From contig DAOVGJ010000148.1 of assembly GCA_030672465.1 (NCBI GenBank), positions 1 through 12,698 of the forward strand: 12,698 bases of DNA, in the 5' to 3' direction. The notes below the pieces were generated by a model, which saw only the letters and a program-made list of their open reading frames with translations, made no database searches and was not told where the DNA came from. Position 1 is the first letter of the stretch. The number at the start of each line of letters is the position of its first letter. The DNA comes from Pseudomonadota bacterium (GTDB lineage Bacteria > Desulfobacterota > BSN033 > WVXP01 > G020346125). This document shows, in pieces, positions 6,431 to 12,698 of the stretch. The position numbers and the translations under genes were made by a program.

Positions 6431-7588
6431 ATGAAACGCTTGGCGGTACTGGGATCAACAGGTTCCATCGGCGTCAATACATTGGACATCGCGGGCAGGT
6501 TCGAAAACGAATTCAAGGTGGTGGCCCTATCGGCGGGGACTAACATCCAATTGCTCAGGGAACAGATTGAACGGTTCGAGCCCAAAGCGGTTTCCGTATT
6601 GAATGAAGCCTTGGCGAACGCCCTCAAGAGGAAAATTTCGCCCAAAAAAATTGAGGTCCTCTTTGGAGTGGAAGGCCTCATTCAAATCACGACGCTTCCC
6701 GAAATAGATCTGGTCGTCTCCGCCTTGGTAGGGGCGGCGGGTTTGATTCCCACCATTTCCGCAATAAAGGCAAAGAAATCCGTCGCCTTAGCCAATAAGG
6801 AGTCCCTGGTAATGGCAGGGAAGATTATCGTTGAAGAAGCTCGTAAAAACGGAGTTGCCATCTTGCCGGTAGACAGTGAGCACAGCGCCATTTTCCAGAC
6901 CCTGGCTGGTCGCTCGAAAGGTGAGATTAAGCGGATTATCCTGACTGCTTCCGGGGGACCTTTCCTCAATCTCCCCTATGAAAAAATGAAGGAGGTGACA
7001 GCCAAAGAGGCCCTCCACCACCCCACATGGGACATGGGAAGAAAGGTAAGCATCGATTCCGCCTCACTGATGAATAAGGGGCTGGAAGTCATCGAAGCCC
7101 GATGGTTATTCGGAGTCTCGACGGAACAGATCGACGTTCAGATTCATCCGCAGAGCGTCGTGCACTCCATGGTAGAATATATCGATGGGTCCATCATCGC
7201 ACAGATGGGAATAACCGATATGAGAATCCCCATATCCTATGCCCTTTCCTACCCGAAGCGATTAAGGCTGGACCTGCCTTCCTTGGACCTCTTTCATATG
7301 GATGGATTGACCTTCCTCCCCCCGGATATGGAACGATTCCCCTGCCTAAGGCTCGCCTACCGCTCGATGGAGGTGGGCGAGACCATGCCGGCGGTGCTCA
7401 ACGCCGCCAACGAGGTGGCGGTGAACAGTTTTCTGGAGGAAACCATCAAATTTACCGATATCCCAGCAATAGTGGAAACGGTTATGGAGGACCATCAGAT
7501 TAAACCCCTGACGACCCTGGACGATGCTCTGAGGGTAGATCAATGGGCTAGGGAAAAGACCAAAAAGCTCATCGAGGAGAGAAGATAG
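6431..7588 (+). CDS. dxr: 1-deoxy-D-xylulose 5-phosphate reductoisomerase
   Basis: NADPH-dependent enzyme converting DXP to 2-C-methyl-D-erythritol 4-phosphate, the first committed step of the MEP isoprenoid pathway; cytosolic, 385 residues. The N-terminus has the NADPH loop GSTGSIG (8-14). ALANKESLVMAG (119-130), LPVDSEHSAIFQ with metal ligands Asp148 and Glu150, TASGGPF (172-178), HPTWDMGRKVSIDSASLMNKGLE with the third ligand Glu219, and IHPQSVVHSMVEY are all present, so the active site is intact. The ATG at 6431 is 9 bp past the cdsA stop; GGGAGG in the end of cdsA can act as RBS. Its product feeds uppS and any quinone prenyl chain. The stop shares one base with the GTG of rseP. Confidence 0.97.
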   Translation: MKRLAVLGSTGSIGVNTLDIAGRFENEFKVVALSAGTNIQLLREQIERFEPKAVSVLNEALANALKRKISPKKIEVLFGVEGLIQITTLPEIDLVVSALVGAAGLIPTISAIKAKKSVALANKESLVMAGKIIVEEARKNGVAILPVDSEHSAIFQTLAGRSKGEIKRIILTASGGPFLNLPYEKMKEVTAKEALHHPTWDMGRKVSIDSASLMNKGLEVIEARWLFGVSTEQIDVQIHPQSVVHSMVEYIDGSIIAQMGITDMRIPISYALSYPKRLRLDLPSLDLFHMDGLTFLPPDMERFPCLRLAYRSMEVGETMPAVLNAANEVAVNSFLEETIKFTDIPAIVETVMEDHQIKPLTTLDDALRVDQWAREKTKKLIEERR

Positions 7589-8910
7589 TGGAAATGAAGG
7601 TCATATACGATATCATATACTTTATCATCTTACTGGGCATCTTGATCTTCGTTCATGAACTCGGCCATTTCATCATCGCCAAGAAATCTGGCGTTGGAGT
7701 CCTCAAATTTTCATTGGGATTCGGGCCAAGAATCATCGGCAAGAAGATAGGAGAGACGGAGTATCAGATTTCCGCAATTCCACTGGGTGGATATATCAAA
7801 ATAATCGGCGAGAATCCCGAAGAGGAGGTCTCCGAAGAGGATAGGAAAAAATCATTCTCCGAGAAGCCGATACGGACGAGGATGGCGATCATCGTTTTTG
7901 GCCCCCTCATGAACATGCTCTTGTCCTTCGTCCTCTTCAGCCTGATAGCCCTTATCGGATTCAAAATCCCCGCTTTTATGGAAGCCCCCCCGAGTGCTGG
8001 CTGGATCGACCCTGATTCCCCCGCCCAAAGGGCCGGGCTCCAAGAGGGTGATCTGATTATCAGGGTCAATGATCGAAACGTGAGCAATTGGGAGGAGCTC
8101 AAATTTATCTTGGCCTCCAACCCCAACGCACGGTTGCGCCTGGACATCGAAAGGGAAGGCATTATCGTACCCAAGGAATTGGTCCCCGAGGAAAGGGGAT
8201 TGTTCGGGCTTGGCTATGCGGGGATTCAGCCCGAATGGCCGCCAGTCATCAAGGAGATAAAAGAAGGATACCCAGCCGACTTAGCGGGTTTGAAAGCGGG
8301 CGATTTAGTCTTGGCCATCGATGGCGAGGAGATGCTACACTGGATTCAGATGGCCATGACCATCTGGGATAATCCCAATAAGACCTTAACGTTTAAGGTC
8401 AAACGCGGCCAAGAGATCCTCTCCTTTCCCATAAAACCCAAGGCCGTTAAGGCAAAGGAGAAGACCATCGGCCTCATTGGAATCAGCAGTCCCAGAGAAA
8501 CGATATCTAAGCAACATGGACCCCTCAAGGCCATCGTACGGGGAGGACATGAAACCCTCAAGGTCACCAAGATGACCATAACGGTTCTCTGGAGGTTGCT
8601 CGTCCGAAGGATCTCCCTTCGCACGGTAGGAGGGCCAATCTTAATCTTCCGAGTGGCGGGCGCCGCGGCTAAATCGGGCATAACGGATTTCATGTCCTTA
8701 ATGGCGAGCCTCAGCATCACGTTGGCAATTATCAACACTCTACCAATCCCCATTTTAGATGGAGGTCACCTGTTATTTCTCGGTATCGAGGCCATCCGGC
8801 GGAAGCCCGTCAGTGTCAAAACGCGGGAGTTGGCCTATCGAGCCGGATTAATCATCATCATCATGCTCATGCTCATCGTCTTCTACATCGATATAACCCG
8901 GTTTTTCTGA
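7588..8910 (+). CDS. rseP: Site-2 intramembrane metalloprotease with two PDZ domains (RseP family)
   Basis: Inner-membrane zinc protease of regulated intramembrane proteolysis, which in E. coli cleaves the anti-sigma factor RseA and remnant signal peptides. 440 residues, close to the E. coli length. HELGH (His23, Glu24, His27) lies in the first membrane segment, the third zinc ligand is in LDGGH (Asp391), and FGPLMNM (104-110) is the conserved second hydrophobic region. Two PDZ domains follow: about 135-195 (SPAQRAGLQEGDLI) and about 215-285 (YPADLAGLKAGDLVLAIDG). The C-terminus is strongly hydrophobic. Start: GTG at 7588 overlaps the dxr stop and has AGGAG 7 bp upstream; an in-frame ATG at 7594 is the alternative and differs by two residues. 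No anti-sigma factor gene is in view, so the substrate is unknown. Confidence 0.96.
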   Translation: MEMKVIYDIIYFIILLGILIFVHELGHFIIAKKSGVGVLKFSLGFGPRIIGKKIGETEYQISAIPLGGYIKIIGENPEEEVSEEDRKKSFSEKPIRTRMAIIVFGPLMNMLLSFVLFSLIALIGFKIPAFMEAPPSAGWIDPDSPAQRAGLQEGDLIIRVNDRNVSNWEELKFILASNPNARLRLDIEREGIIVPKELVPEERGLFGLGYAGIQPEWPPVIKEIKEGYPADLAGLKAGDLVLAIDGEEMLHWIQMAMTIWDNPNKTLTFKVKRGQEILSFPIKPKAVKAKEKTIGLIGISSPRETISKQHGPLKAIVRGGHETLKVTKMTITVLWRLLVRRISLRTVGGPILIFRVAGAAAKSGITDFMSLMASLSITLAIINTLPIPILDGGHLLFLGIEAIRRKPVSVKTRELAYRAGLIIIIMLMLIVFYIDITRFF

Positions 8911-8923
8911 AACAGGGATAGCC

Positions 8924-9628
8924 ATGAGGATATTGGGGATCGATACATCGACTCAGTGTGGGAGCGTTGGTCTTATCGAGGGTGAACAAATCCTCTGCGA
9001 ATATTCGCTCAAGGGGAAGGTGAGTCATTCCAAAAGGGCGTTAAAAACCATCGACCGGGTGTTGGAGGATTCCGGAGTGTCCATCGGGCAAATAGATGGG
9101 TTTGCCCTATCCATAGGACCCGGATCCTTCACCGGGTTGAGGATTGGCGCAAGCGCGGTAAAAGGCTTGGCTTTCGCCACCGGTAAACACGTGGCTGGCG
9201 TATCCACTTTGGACGCGTTAGCTCAAAACGTCAGGTACTCCCCTTATCTCATCTGTCCCCTGTTGGATGCTCGAAAGGGCGAAGTCTATGCCGCCCTTTA
9301 TCGAGATACCGGAAAAAGGGGGTTGACCAAACTCGCCCCTGAAATGGCCATTAAGCCCGTTGATCTCCTCGGGAGAATCGACGAGAAGGCCCTGTTCTTG
9401 GGAAACGGCGTTTACCCCTATGGCGACCTCATTCGCCGTAAACTGGGGGATTTGGCTCAAATGGCCCCTTCTCCCTTCAATTTCGTCCACGGGGCCGTTG
9501 TCGCCCAATTGGGGAAGCAAAATTTGGAAAAGGGCGAATATCTTGATCTAGAGGGATTCACTCCCCAATACCTCCGCAGGTCCGATGCGGAGCTTAAATG
9601 GGAGGAAAAAATAAGGAAATCCCCGTAA
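8924..9628 (+). CDS. tsaB: tRNA threonylcarbamoyladenosine biosynthesis protein TsaB
   Basis: ASKHA-fold partner of TsaD in making the universal t6A37 modification of ANN-decoding tRNAs; cytosolic. 234 residues, the usual length. The N-terminus MRILGIDTSTQCGSVGL and the diagnostic GPGSFTGLRIG (65-75) identify it; LDARKGEVYAALY is also family-typical. Unlike TsaD it lacks the metal-binding HxxxH motif, so it should be TsaB and not the catalytic subunit. It begins 13 bp after rseP. Its stop lies within an 8-bp inverted repeat (9616-9647). Confidence 0.95.
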   Translation: MRILGIDTSTQCGSVGLIEGEQILCEYSLKGKVSHSKRALKTIDRVLEDSGVSIGQIDGFALSIGPGSFTGLRIGASAVKGLAFATGKHVAGVSTLDALAQNVRYSPYLICPLLDARKGEVYAALYRDTGKRGLTKLAPEMAIKPVDLLGRIDEKALFLGNGVYPYGDLIRRKLGDLAQMAPSPFNFVHGAVVAQLGKQNLEKGEYLDLEGFTPQYLRRSDAELKWEEKIRKSP

Positions 9629-9647
9629 TTACACGTATCGGGATTTC
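9616..9647 (+). other. Inverted repeat spanning the tsaB stop codon
   Basis: GAAATCCC (9616-9623) pairs perfectly with GGGATTTC (9640-9647), leaving a 16-nt loop that contains the tsaB stop. No T-run follows, so it is not a standard intrinsic terminator. It could stabilise the upstream mRNA 3' end or attenuate read-through into the ydcH-psd-pssA set. Confidence 0.4.
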
Positions 9648-9702
9648 TGCAACCCATTGAAATCAGAGGGCTTATAGTGGTAGCTTGTCTGTGCCGTCCA
9701 TA

Positions 9703-9726
9703 TGGAATGATGGAATATTGGAATAC
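9703..9726. repeat. Three tandem 8-bp units TGGAATNN
   Basis: Three consecutive octamers are present: TGGAATGA, TGGAATAT and TGGAATAC. They lie in the 118-bp spacer between tsaB and the YdcH-like gene, 7 bp before the AGGAGG ribosome binding site. Similar in style to, but different in unit from, the 7-bp-period array at the window end. Confidence 0.7.
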
Positions 9727-9746
9727 CGCGATAGGAGGCTTAAACC

Positions 9747-9971
9747 ATGGCAGAGGATGAACATCTCTCCTTCGAGGAAAACGAAGAGCTGAAACGCATC
9801 AGACAGAGACATGCGGACTTGGAAAGAAAACTGGAAGAATATGAGAGCAGACCATTTCTTACCCCCCTAGATGACCTGGAAATGAAAAAGATTAAGAAGA
9901 AAAAATTGGCGTGCAAGGATGCAATGGAGAGGATCTTAACACTTCACCGTCGAAAAAAAAACCGGAAATGA
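9747..9971 (+). CDS. Small YdcH/DUF465-type coiled-coil protein
   Basis: A 74-residue, highly charged, predicted alpha-helical protein of unknown biochemical role. The pattern ELKRIRQRHADLERKLEEYESRP, then TPLDDLEMKKIKKKKLACKDAMERIL resembles the YdcH/DUF465 family, whose core is two helices ending in LKKxKLxLKDxI. A strong AGGAGG (9733-9738) stands 8 bp before the ATG. It lacks a signal peptide or membrane segment. It precedes psd; its stop overlaps a possible psd ATG as ATGA (9968-9971). The last codons run through nine A bases (9953-9961), which includes the slippery heptamer A AAA AAC in the reading phase needed for -1 frameshifting. Family call is by eye; no function is claimed. Confidence 0.8.
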   Translation: MAEDEHLSFEENEELKRIRQRHADLERKLEEYESRPFLTPLDDLEMKKIKKKKLACKDAMERILTLHRRKKNRK

Positions 9972-10012
9972 GGATATTGGGTAAATCCGCAGGGCCGAAG
10001 GATAATCGCCGA

Positions 10013-10672
10013 ATGACACTTCCCATCGCAAAAGAGGGCTATTCCTTCATCATACCGATGGCCATGGCCACCCTTCTCTTCGGGTTTCTGGGTTGGGTTT
10101 ATCTCGCCGGAGTTTTTTGCGGGATCACCTTTTTCGTGGTCTATTTTTTCCGGAACCCGACCCGAATCCCACCTTCCTCCGAAAGTGCCATCGTCTCCCC
10201 AGCGGATGGAAGGGTCTTGGAGGTCGCAAGCCACCTCGAGAATCGGTTCCTCCACCGGGAGACCGTAAAGATCAGCATCTTCATGTCCCTCTTCGACGTG
10301 CATGTCAACCGCTTCCCCATTACTGGACGGGTTATGGGAAGGGTGTATCAACCGGGAAAATTTTTTGCGGCCAATACCGATAAATCCTCTTTACTCAACG
10401 AACAAAATGCCTTACTATTGTGTTCAAATGACGGCTTTGAGATCCTTTTCATACAGATTGCGGGGATTATTGCCCGGAGGATCGTCTGTTACGTCCAAAA
10501 GGGGAATTTGCTCAAAAAGGGGCGAATTTTCGGGATGATCATATTCGGTTCCAGGGTGGATATATTTTTGCCCCCGGGCGTTGATATCCGTGTCCGTGTG
10601 GGAGAGCATGTTAAGGCGGGGGAAACCATCTTAGGGTATAGAGATGCCAAAAAGACGAAAGGCAGGCATTAG
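10013..10672 (+). CDS. psd: Phosphatidylserine decarboxylase, short single-domain type
   Basis: Pyruvoyl-dependent membrane enzyme converting phosphatidylserine to phosphatidylethanolamine. 219 residues from this start, the length of the short (archaeal/Desulfobacterota-like) form. The N-terminus has PIAKEGYSFIIP and two hydrophobic stretches (about 11-45) for membrane anchoring, followed by FRNPTR, VSPADGRV (61-68) and FMSLFDVHVNRFP (90-102). The self-cleavage site is FGS-RVDIFLP: cleavage between Gly179 and Ser180 would form the pyruvoyl group. Start choice: ATG 10013 gives the family-typical N-terminus and has AAGGA 10 bp upstream; ATG 9968, overlapping the previous stop as ATGA, would add 15 residues. 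The frame is open back to 9911. It overlaps pssA by 29 bp, and the two act in sequence. Confidence 0.94.
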   Translation: MTLPIAKEGYSFIIPMAMATLLFGFLGWVYLAGVFCGITFFVVYFFRNPTRIPPSSESAIVSPADGRVLEVASHLENRFLHRETVKISIFMSLFDVHVNRFPITGRVMGRVYQPGKFFAANTDKSSLLNEQNALLLCSNDGFEILFIQIAGIIARRIVCYVQKGNLLKKGRIFGMIIFGSRVDIFLPPGVDIRVRVGEHVKAGETILGYRDAKKTKGRH

Positions 10673-11414
10673 GAAGGGAATCCACATCATTCCCAATCTC
10701 TTCACCACGGGCAACCTCTTCTGTGGGTTCTTGGCCATCATTTCCACCTTCAAGGAAAGGCCCTTTTATGCGGCCGTCTCTATTTTGATCGCTGTTGTCT
10801 TCGATCAACTGGATGGCAAAATTGCCCGGCTTGCAGGGGCAAGTAGCCGTTTCGGCATCGAATACGATTCCCTCGCCGATCTGGTATCCTTCGGCGTTGC
10901 CCCAGCCTTGCTCATCTACTATTGGGCCCTGAAAGGCTTTGGAAGGTTGGGATGGTTAGCCGCCTTTCTATTTTTGGCCTGTGGTGCCCTGAGATTAGCC
11001 CGGTTCAATGTCCAAACGGCCACTGCTGACCCTAAATACTACACCGGGCTACCCATTCCCGCGGCGGCCACCCTCATCGCCCTCACGGTCCTTCTTTATC
11101 ACCGCCTTGGGGAGAAATTAACCACGGAGCATATCGCCATCCTGATCATGATGTATGGGCTGAGCTTCTTAATGGTCAGCAATATCCGATACCCCAGTTT
11201 CAAAGAGCTTGGGCTGATCAGACGCAAACCTTTCAGTGTGCTGGTGTTCGTGGTATCCTCCATCGTGGTCATCGTAGCCGAGCCCGAGATCATGTTATTC
11301 CTCTTCTGCTCCGCCTATGTGCTCCTCGGCCCCCTCAATCTCATCTATCGATGGAGAAAAATAAAGGCCCTGAAAGCAATACCTGATGAAAAGCCAAATA
11401 CCATTCAAGGCTAA
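10644..11414 (+). CDS. pssA: CDP-diacylglycerol-serine O-phosphatidyltransferase
   Basis: Membrane CDP-alcohol phosphatidyltransferase that joins CDP-diacylglycerol and L-serine to phosphatidylserine. 256 residues with several hydrophobic segments. The diagnostic motif D-x2-DG-x2-AR-x8-G-x3-D-x3-D is complete: Asp54, Asp57, Gly58, Ala61, Arg62, Gly71, Asp75, Asp79. The preceding IHIIPNLFTTGNLFCGFLAI is typical of the PssA subfamily, which separates it from PgsA. The ATG at 10644 lies inside psd (29-bp overlap), which implies coupling. CdsA supplies its substrate and Psd consumes its product. It is the last gene of the plus-strand series; the minus-strand prenyltransferase converges on it with 76 bp between stops. 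Confidence 0.95.
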   Translation: MPKRRKAGIRKGIHIIPNLFTTGNLFCGFLAIISTFKERPFYAAVSILIAVVFDQLDGKIARLAGASSRFGIEYDSLADLVSFGVAPALLIYYWALKGFGRLGWLAAFLFLACGALRLARFNVQTATADPKYYTGLPIPAAATLIALTVLLYHRLGEKLTTEHIAILIMMYGLSFLMVSNIRYPSFKELGLIRRKPFSVLVFVVSSIVVIVAEPEIMLFLFCSAYVLLGPLNLIYRWRKIKALKAIPDEKPNTIQG

Positions 11415-11490
11415 CCCCTCTTGTGGGCAAGCAAGGAAGCCCAAGCACTCAATGGATCGAGCCCTCCCGGATTCGCGGGATAAAGGCAAT
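11415..11490. other. Convergent intergenic spacer, weak hairpin only
   Basis: Separates the 3' ends of pssA and the prenyltransferase gene. The best inverted repeat is TCCCG (11465-11469) with CGGGA (11476-11480), a 5-bp stem with a 6-nt loop. Neither strand has a T-run after it, so no intrinsic terminator can be called with confidence for either gene. Confidence 0.3.
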
Positions 11491-12408
11491 TTATTGAAAC
11501 AAATGTCGTGAGAGCACATACCCCAGGGCTATCAGCGCCTGGGTAGTGAGAACCACTACTACGTTCAACCCCATTACTGGTAAAAAATCCACCCCACTCG
11601 CATCGTATTTTGATAAGGCCCCTCTCACGGCTTTAAAGGCTATTGGGATGGTCAATAAGCCCAATAACGTCCCAAGGGGCATGAATTGGAATATGACTCC
11701 AATAATAATACAAAGATAAACCAACCCGCTGGTAATGAGATAGAGGACGCTCGCCCGCCTTTTGCCCAAGGAAATGACAATATTTCTTCTGCCCCCTTTT
11801 TTATCCGGGACTACATCGGGAAATTCGTTTATCAAGAGGAGATTATAGGTTAGGATCCCCGGGGGAAGGGATCCGACGAATGCCCCCCAGGAATAATAAC
11901 CGCTTTGCACGAAATACGTCCCCAAAACCGCCAATACGCCCAGGTTGAGACCCGCAAAAAATTCCCCCAGCAGCCATCGGGCAATATGGGTTGAATAGAA
12001 ATAGGCGGACGCTCCGCCAACGACGAGGATGGGCAAAAGGGTCCATCCCCTCATCGTGAGGAAAAATAGCCCGATTCCAGAGGCGATGCCAAAACACACA
12101 ACTCCTAAGATATTGACGCATCTGGGTGTTAAGGCCCCAGCGGCGAGAAATCCGCTCCCTCCGCTGAATGGTGTTCTCAAGGTCTCCCTATCGATGCCAA
12201 TCATATAATCGAAATAGTCATTCAGCACATTGCAACTGGTGTGGATGAGGAGAAGCCCCACGAAGGCCAAAATAAAGAAAAGGATGTTAAAATGGCCATC
12301 ATACCATGCCATGCTCGTCCCCACACACGAAAGAACTACCGAAAGGAGGAGAAAATGAGGCCTGGTCTCGAGAAAAAGGAGCTTAATCGCTTTGGCCAAA
12401 GCATTCAT
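11491..12408 (-). CDS. UbiA-family prenyltransferase, MenA-like
   Basis: Polytopic membrane enzyme that attaches a polyprenyl chain to an aromatic acceptor; by overall character a 1,4-dihydroxy-2-naphthoate prenyltransferase-like protein of menaquinone synthesis. 305 residues, around nine hydrophobic segments. Both Asp-rich motifs are present: NVLNDYFDYMIGIDRE (61-75, Asn63, Asp64, Asp67) and INEFPDVVPDKKGGRRNI (193-210, Asp198, Asp202, Arg207). An FSGGSG stretch (81-86) follows the first motif. Start: ATG at 12408 has GAGG 6 bp upstream; a longer version from TTG 12420 would begin within that SD. It lies opposite to all other genes. No other quinone gene is in the window, so the aromatic substrate (menaquinone, ubiquinone or other) is open, and I give no gene symbol. 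Confidence 0.88.
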   Translation of the reverse strand: MNALAKAIKLLFLETRPHFLLLSVVLSCVGTSMAWYDGHFNILFFILAFVGLLLIHTSCNVLNDYFDYMIGIDRETLRTPFSGGSGFLAAGALTPRCVNILGVVCFGIASGIGLFFLTMRGWTLLPILVVGGASAYFYSTHIARWLLGEFFAGLNLGVLAVLGTYFVQSGYYSWGAFVGSLPPGILTYNLLLINEFPDVVPDKKGGRRNIVISLGKRRASVLYLITSGLVYLCIIIGVIFQFMPLGTLLGLLTIPIAFKAVRGALSKYDASGVDFLPVMGLNVVVVLTTQALIALGYVLSRHLFQ

Positions 12409-12428
12409 ATAAAACCTCAATGTGAATT

Positions 12429-12457
12429 TACGTATTACATCCTCCAGCGCCTGTCAA
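12429..12457 (-). promoter_or_regulatory. Candidate promoter of the UbiA-family gene
   Basis: On the minus strand a perfect -35 hexamer TTGACA (12457-12452) stands upstream of the gene. At 17-bp spacing the -10 would be TACGTA (12434-12429), a poor match; TAATAC at 12437-12432 is closer in base content, but its spacer is only 14 bp. Transcription would start close to 12422, giving a short leader that still contains the GAGG ribosome binding site. Confidence 0.35.
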
Positions 12458-12477
12458 GTAAGTAGTGAGGAGACCTT

Positions 12478-12502
12478 TGGAAAACTCGGAAAAGGAGCTC
12501 TG
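12478..12502. repeat. Imperfect direct repeat, copy 1
   Basis: TGGAAAACTCGGAAAAGG followed by AGCTCTG. It matches the 25 bp at 12674-12698 with a few differences. The two copies bracket the 7-bp-period array. Confidence 0.5.
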
Positions 12503-12536
12503 AGCGCGAAATTATATAGTGTTGCAGTCAGGGAAA

Positions 12537-12662
12537 GGCGAAAGAGGTTTGAGGTTGGAGGCGGAAGGCGAAATGTCAAATATCAAATGCCAAATGCCAA
12601 ATAACTCATAACGAACACGGACAACGGACACGAGAATCAATGTCAAATGTCAAAGTTCAAAG
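12537..12662. repeat. Degenerate tandem array with 7-bp period
   Basis: Read in steps of 7 from 12537 the sequence is GGCGAAA, GAGGTTT, GAGGTTG, GAGGCGG, AAGGCGA, AATGTCA, AATATCA, AATGCCA, AATGCCA, AATAACT, CATAACG, AACACGG, ACAACGG, ACACGAG, AATCAAT, GTCAAAT, GTCAAAG, TTCAAAG. Neighbouring units resemble each other while the motif drifts along the array. The clearest blocks are four ATRYCAA units (12573-12600), two ACGGACA units (12617-12630) and ATGTCAA twice (12640-12653). No gene is apparent. It is not a CRISPR: units are far too short and there are no spacers. Confidence 0.65.
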
Positions 12663-12668
12663 GAAGAA

Positions 12669-12698
12669 ATCTCTGGAAAACTGGAAAAACGATCTCTG
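12669..12698. repeat. Short direct repeats at the window end (copy 2 of the flanking repeat)
   Basis: ATCTCTG occurs at 12669-12675 and again at 12692-12698, a 23-bp spacing, with CTGGAAAA twice in tandem between (12673-12688). Positions 12674-12698 match 12478-12502. A tandem series with 23-bp units may continue beyond the window. Confidence 0.5.

Noticed and set aside
9657..9680. TTGAAA and TTATAGT as a promoter for the YdcH-like gene
   Set aside because: The two elements are only 10 bp apart, too close for a sigma-70 promoter.
12422..12604. Plus-strand open frame of 60 codons over the repeat region
   Set aside because: It crosses the repeat array, has no ribosome binding site, and its product is low-complexity basic sequence.
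12573..12660. Repeat cluster resembling a CRISPR array
   Set aside because: Units are 7 bp and contiguous with no unique spacers, and no cas gene is nearby.

Overview
The window reads as a chromosomal housekeeping segment of a Gram-negative bacterium, most likely from the Desulfobacterota (the former Deltaproteobacteria) or a near relative. This is inferred from gene order and protein character, not from a database search. The supporting points are: the core run rpsB-tsf-pyrH-frr-(fdx)-uppS-cdsA-dxr-rseP, continued by tsaB, a small YdcH/DUF465 gene, a short single-domain psd and pssA; a short EF-Ts; a clostridial-type 2[4Fe-4S] ferredoxin, which suggests an anaerobe; and a MenA/UbiA-type prenyltransferase, which suggests a menaquinone-type quinone.

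Layout. Positions 1-1349 hold the end of a polyamine pair: spermidine synthase speE (5' end missing) and an agmatinase-type ureohydrolase speB, coupled by an ATGA overlap. Positions 1471-4238 hold the translation and nucleotide block: ribosomal protein S2, EF-Ts, UMP kinase and ribosome recycling factor. Positions 4292-4462 hold a 56-codon ferredoxin with a TTG start and an exceptionally long Shine-Dalgarno match. A 376-bp gap without a convincing gene follows. Positions 4839-9628 hold an envelope block: undecaprenyl diphosphate synthase, CDP-diglyceride synthase, DXP reductoisomerase, the two-PDZ site-2 protease RseP, and the tRNA t6A factor TsaB. Positions 9747-11414 hold the YdcH-like protein, phosphatidylserine decarboxylase and phosphatidylserine synthase. 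Positions 11491-12408 hold a convergent UbiA-family prenyltransferase on the minus strand. Positions 12421-12698 carry no gene but a striking degenerate array with a 7-bp period, flanked by an imperfect 25-bp direct repeat.

How the genes fit together. Dxr makes the MEP-pathway precursor for isoprenoids, UppS uses isoprenyl diphosphates to make the lipid carrier for peptidoglycan, and the UbiA protein would use a prenyl chain for a lipid quinone. CdsA makes CDP-diacylglycerol, PssA turns it into phosphatidylserine, and Psd decarboxylates that to phosphatidylethanolamine, so a complete route from phosphatidic acid to PE is encoded in one strand-uniform stretch. RseP would couple envelope state to gene expression by intramembrane proteolysis.

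I see no obvious new multi-gene defence, mobile or biosynthetic system. The most interesting non-textbook signals are the heptamer-periodic intergenic array, the possible -1 slippery site that would fuse the YdcH-like protein to Psd, the ferredoxin inserted between frr and uppS with a 13-nt anti-SD match, and two 9-nt homopolymers inside pyrH.
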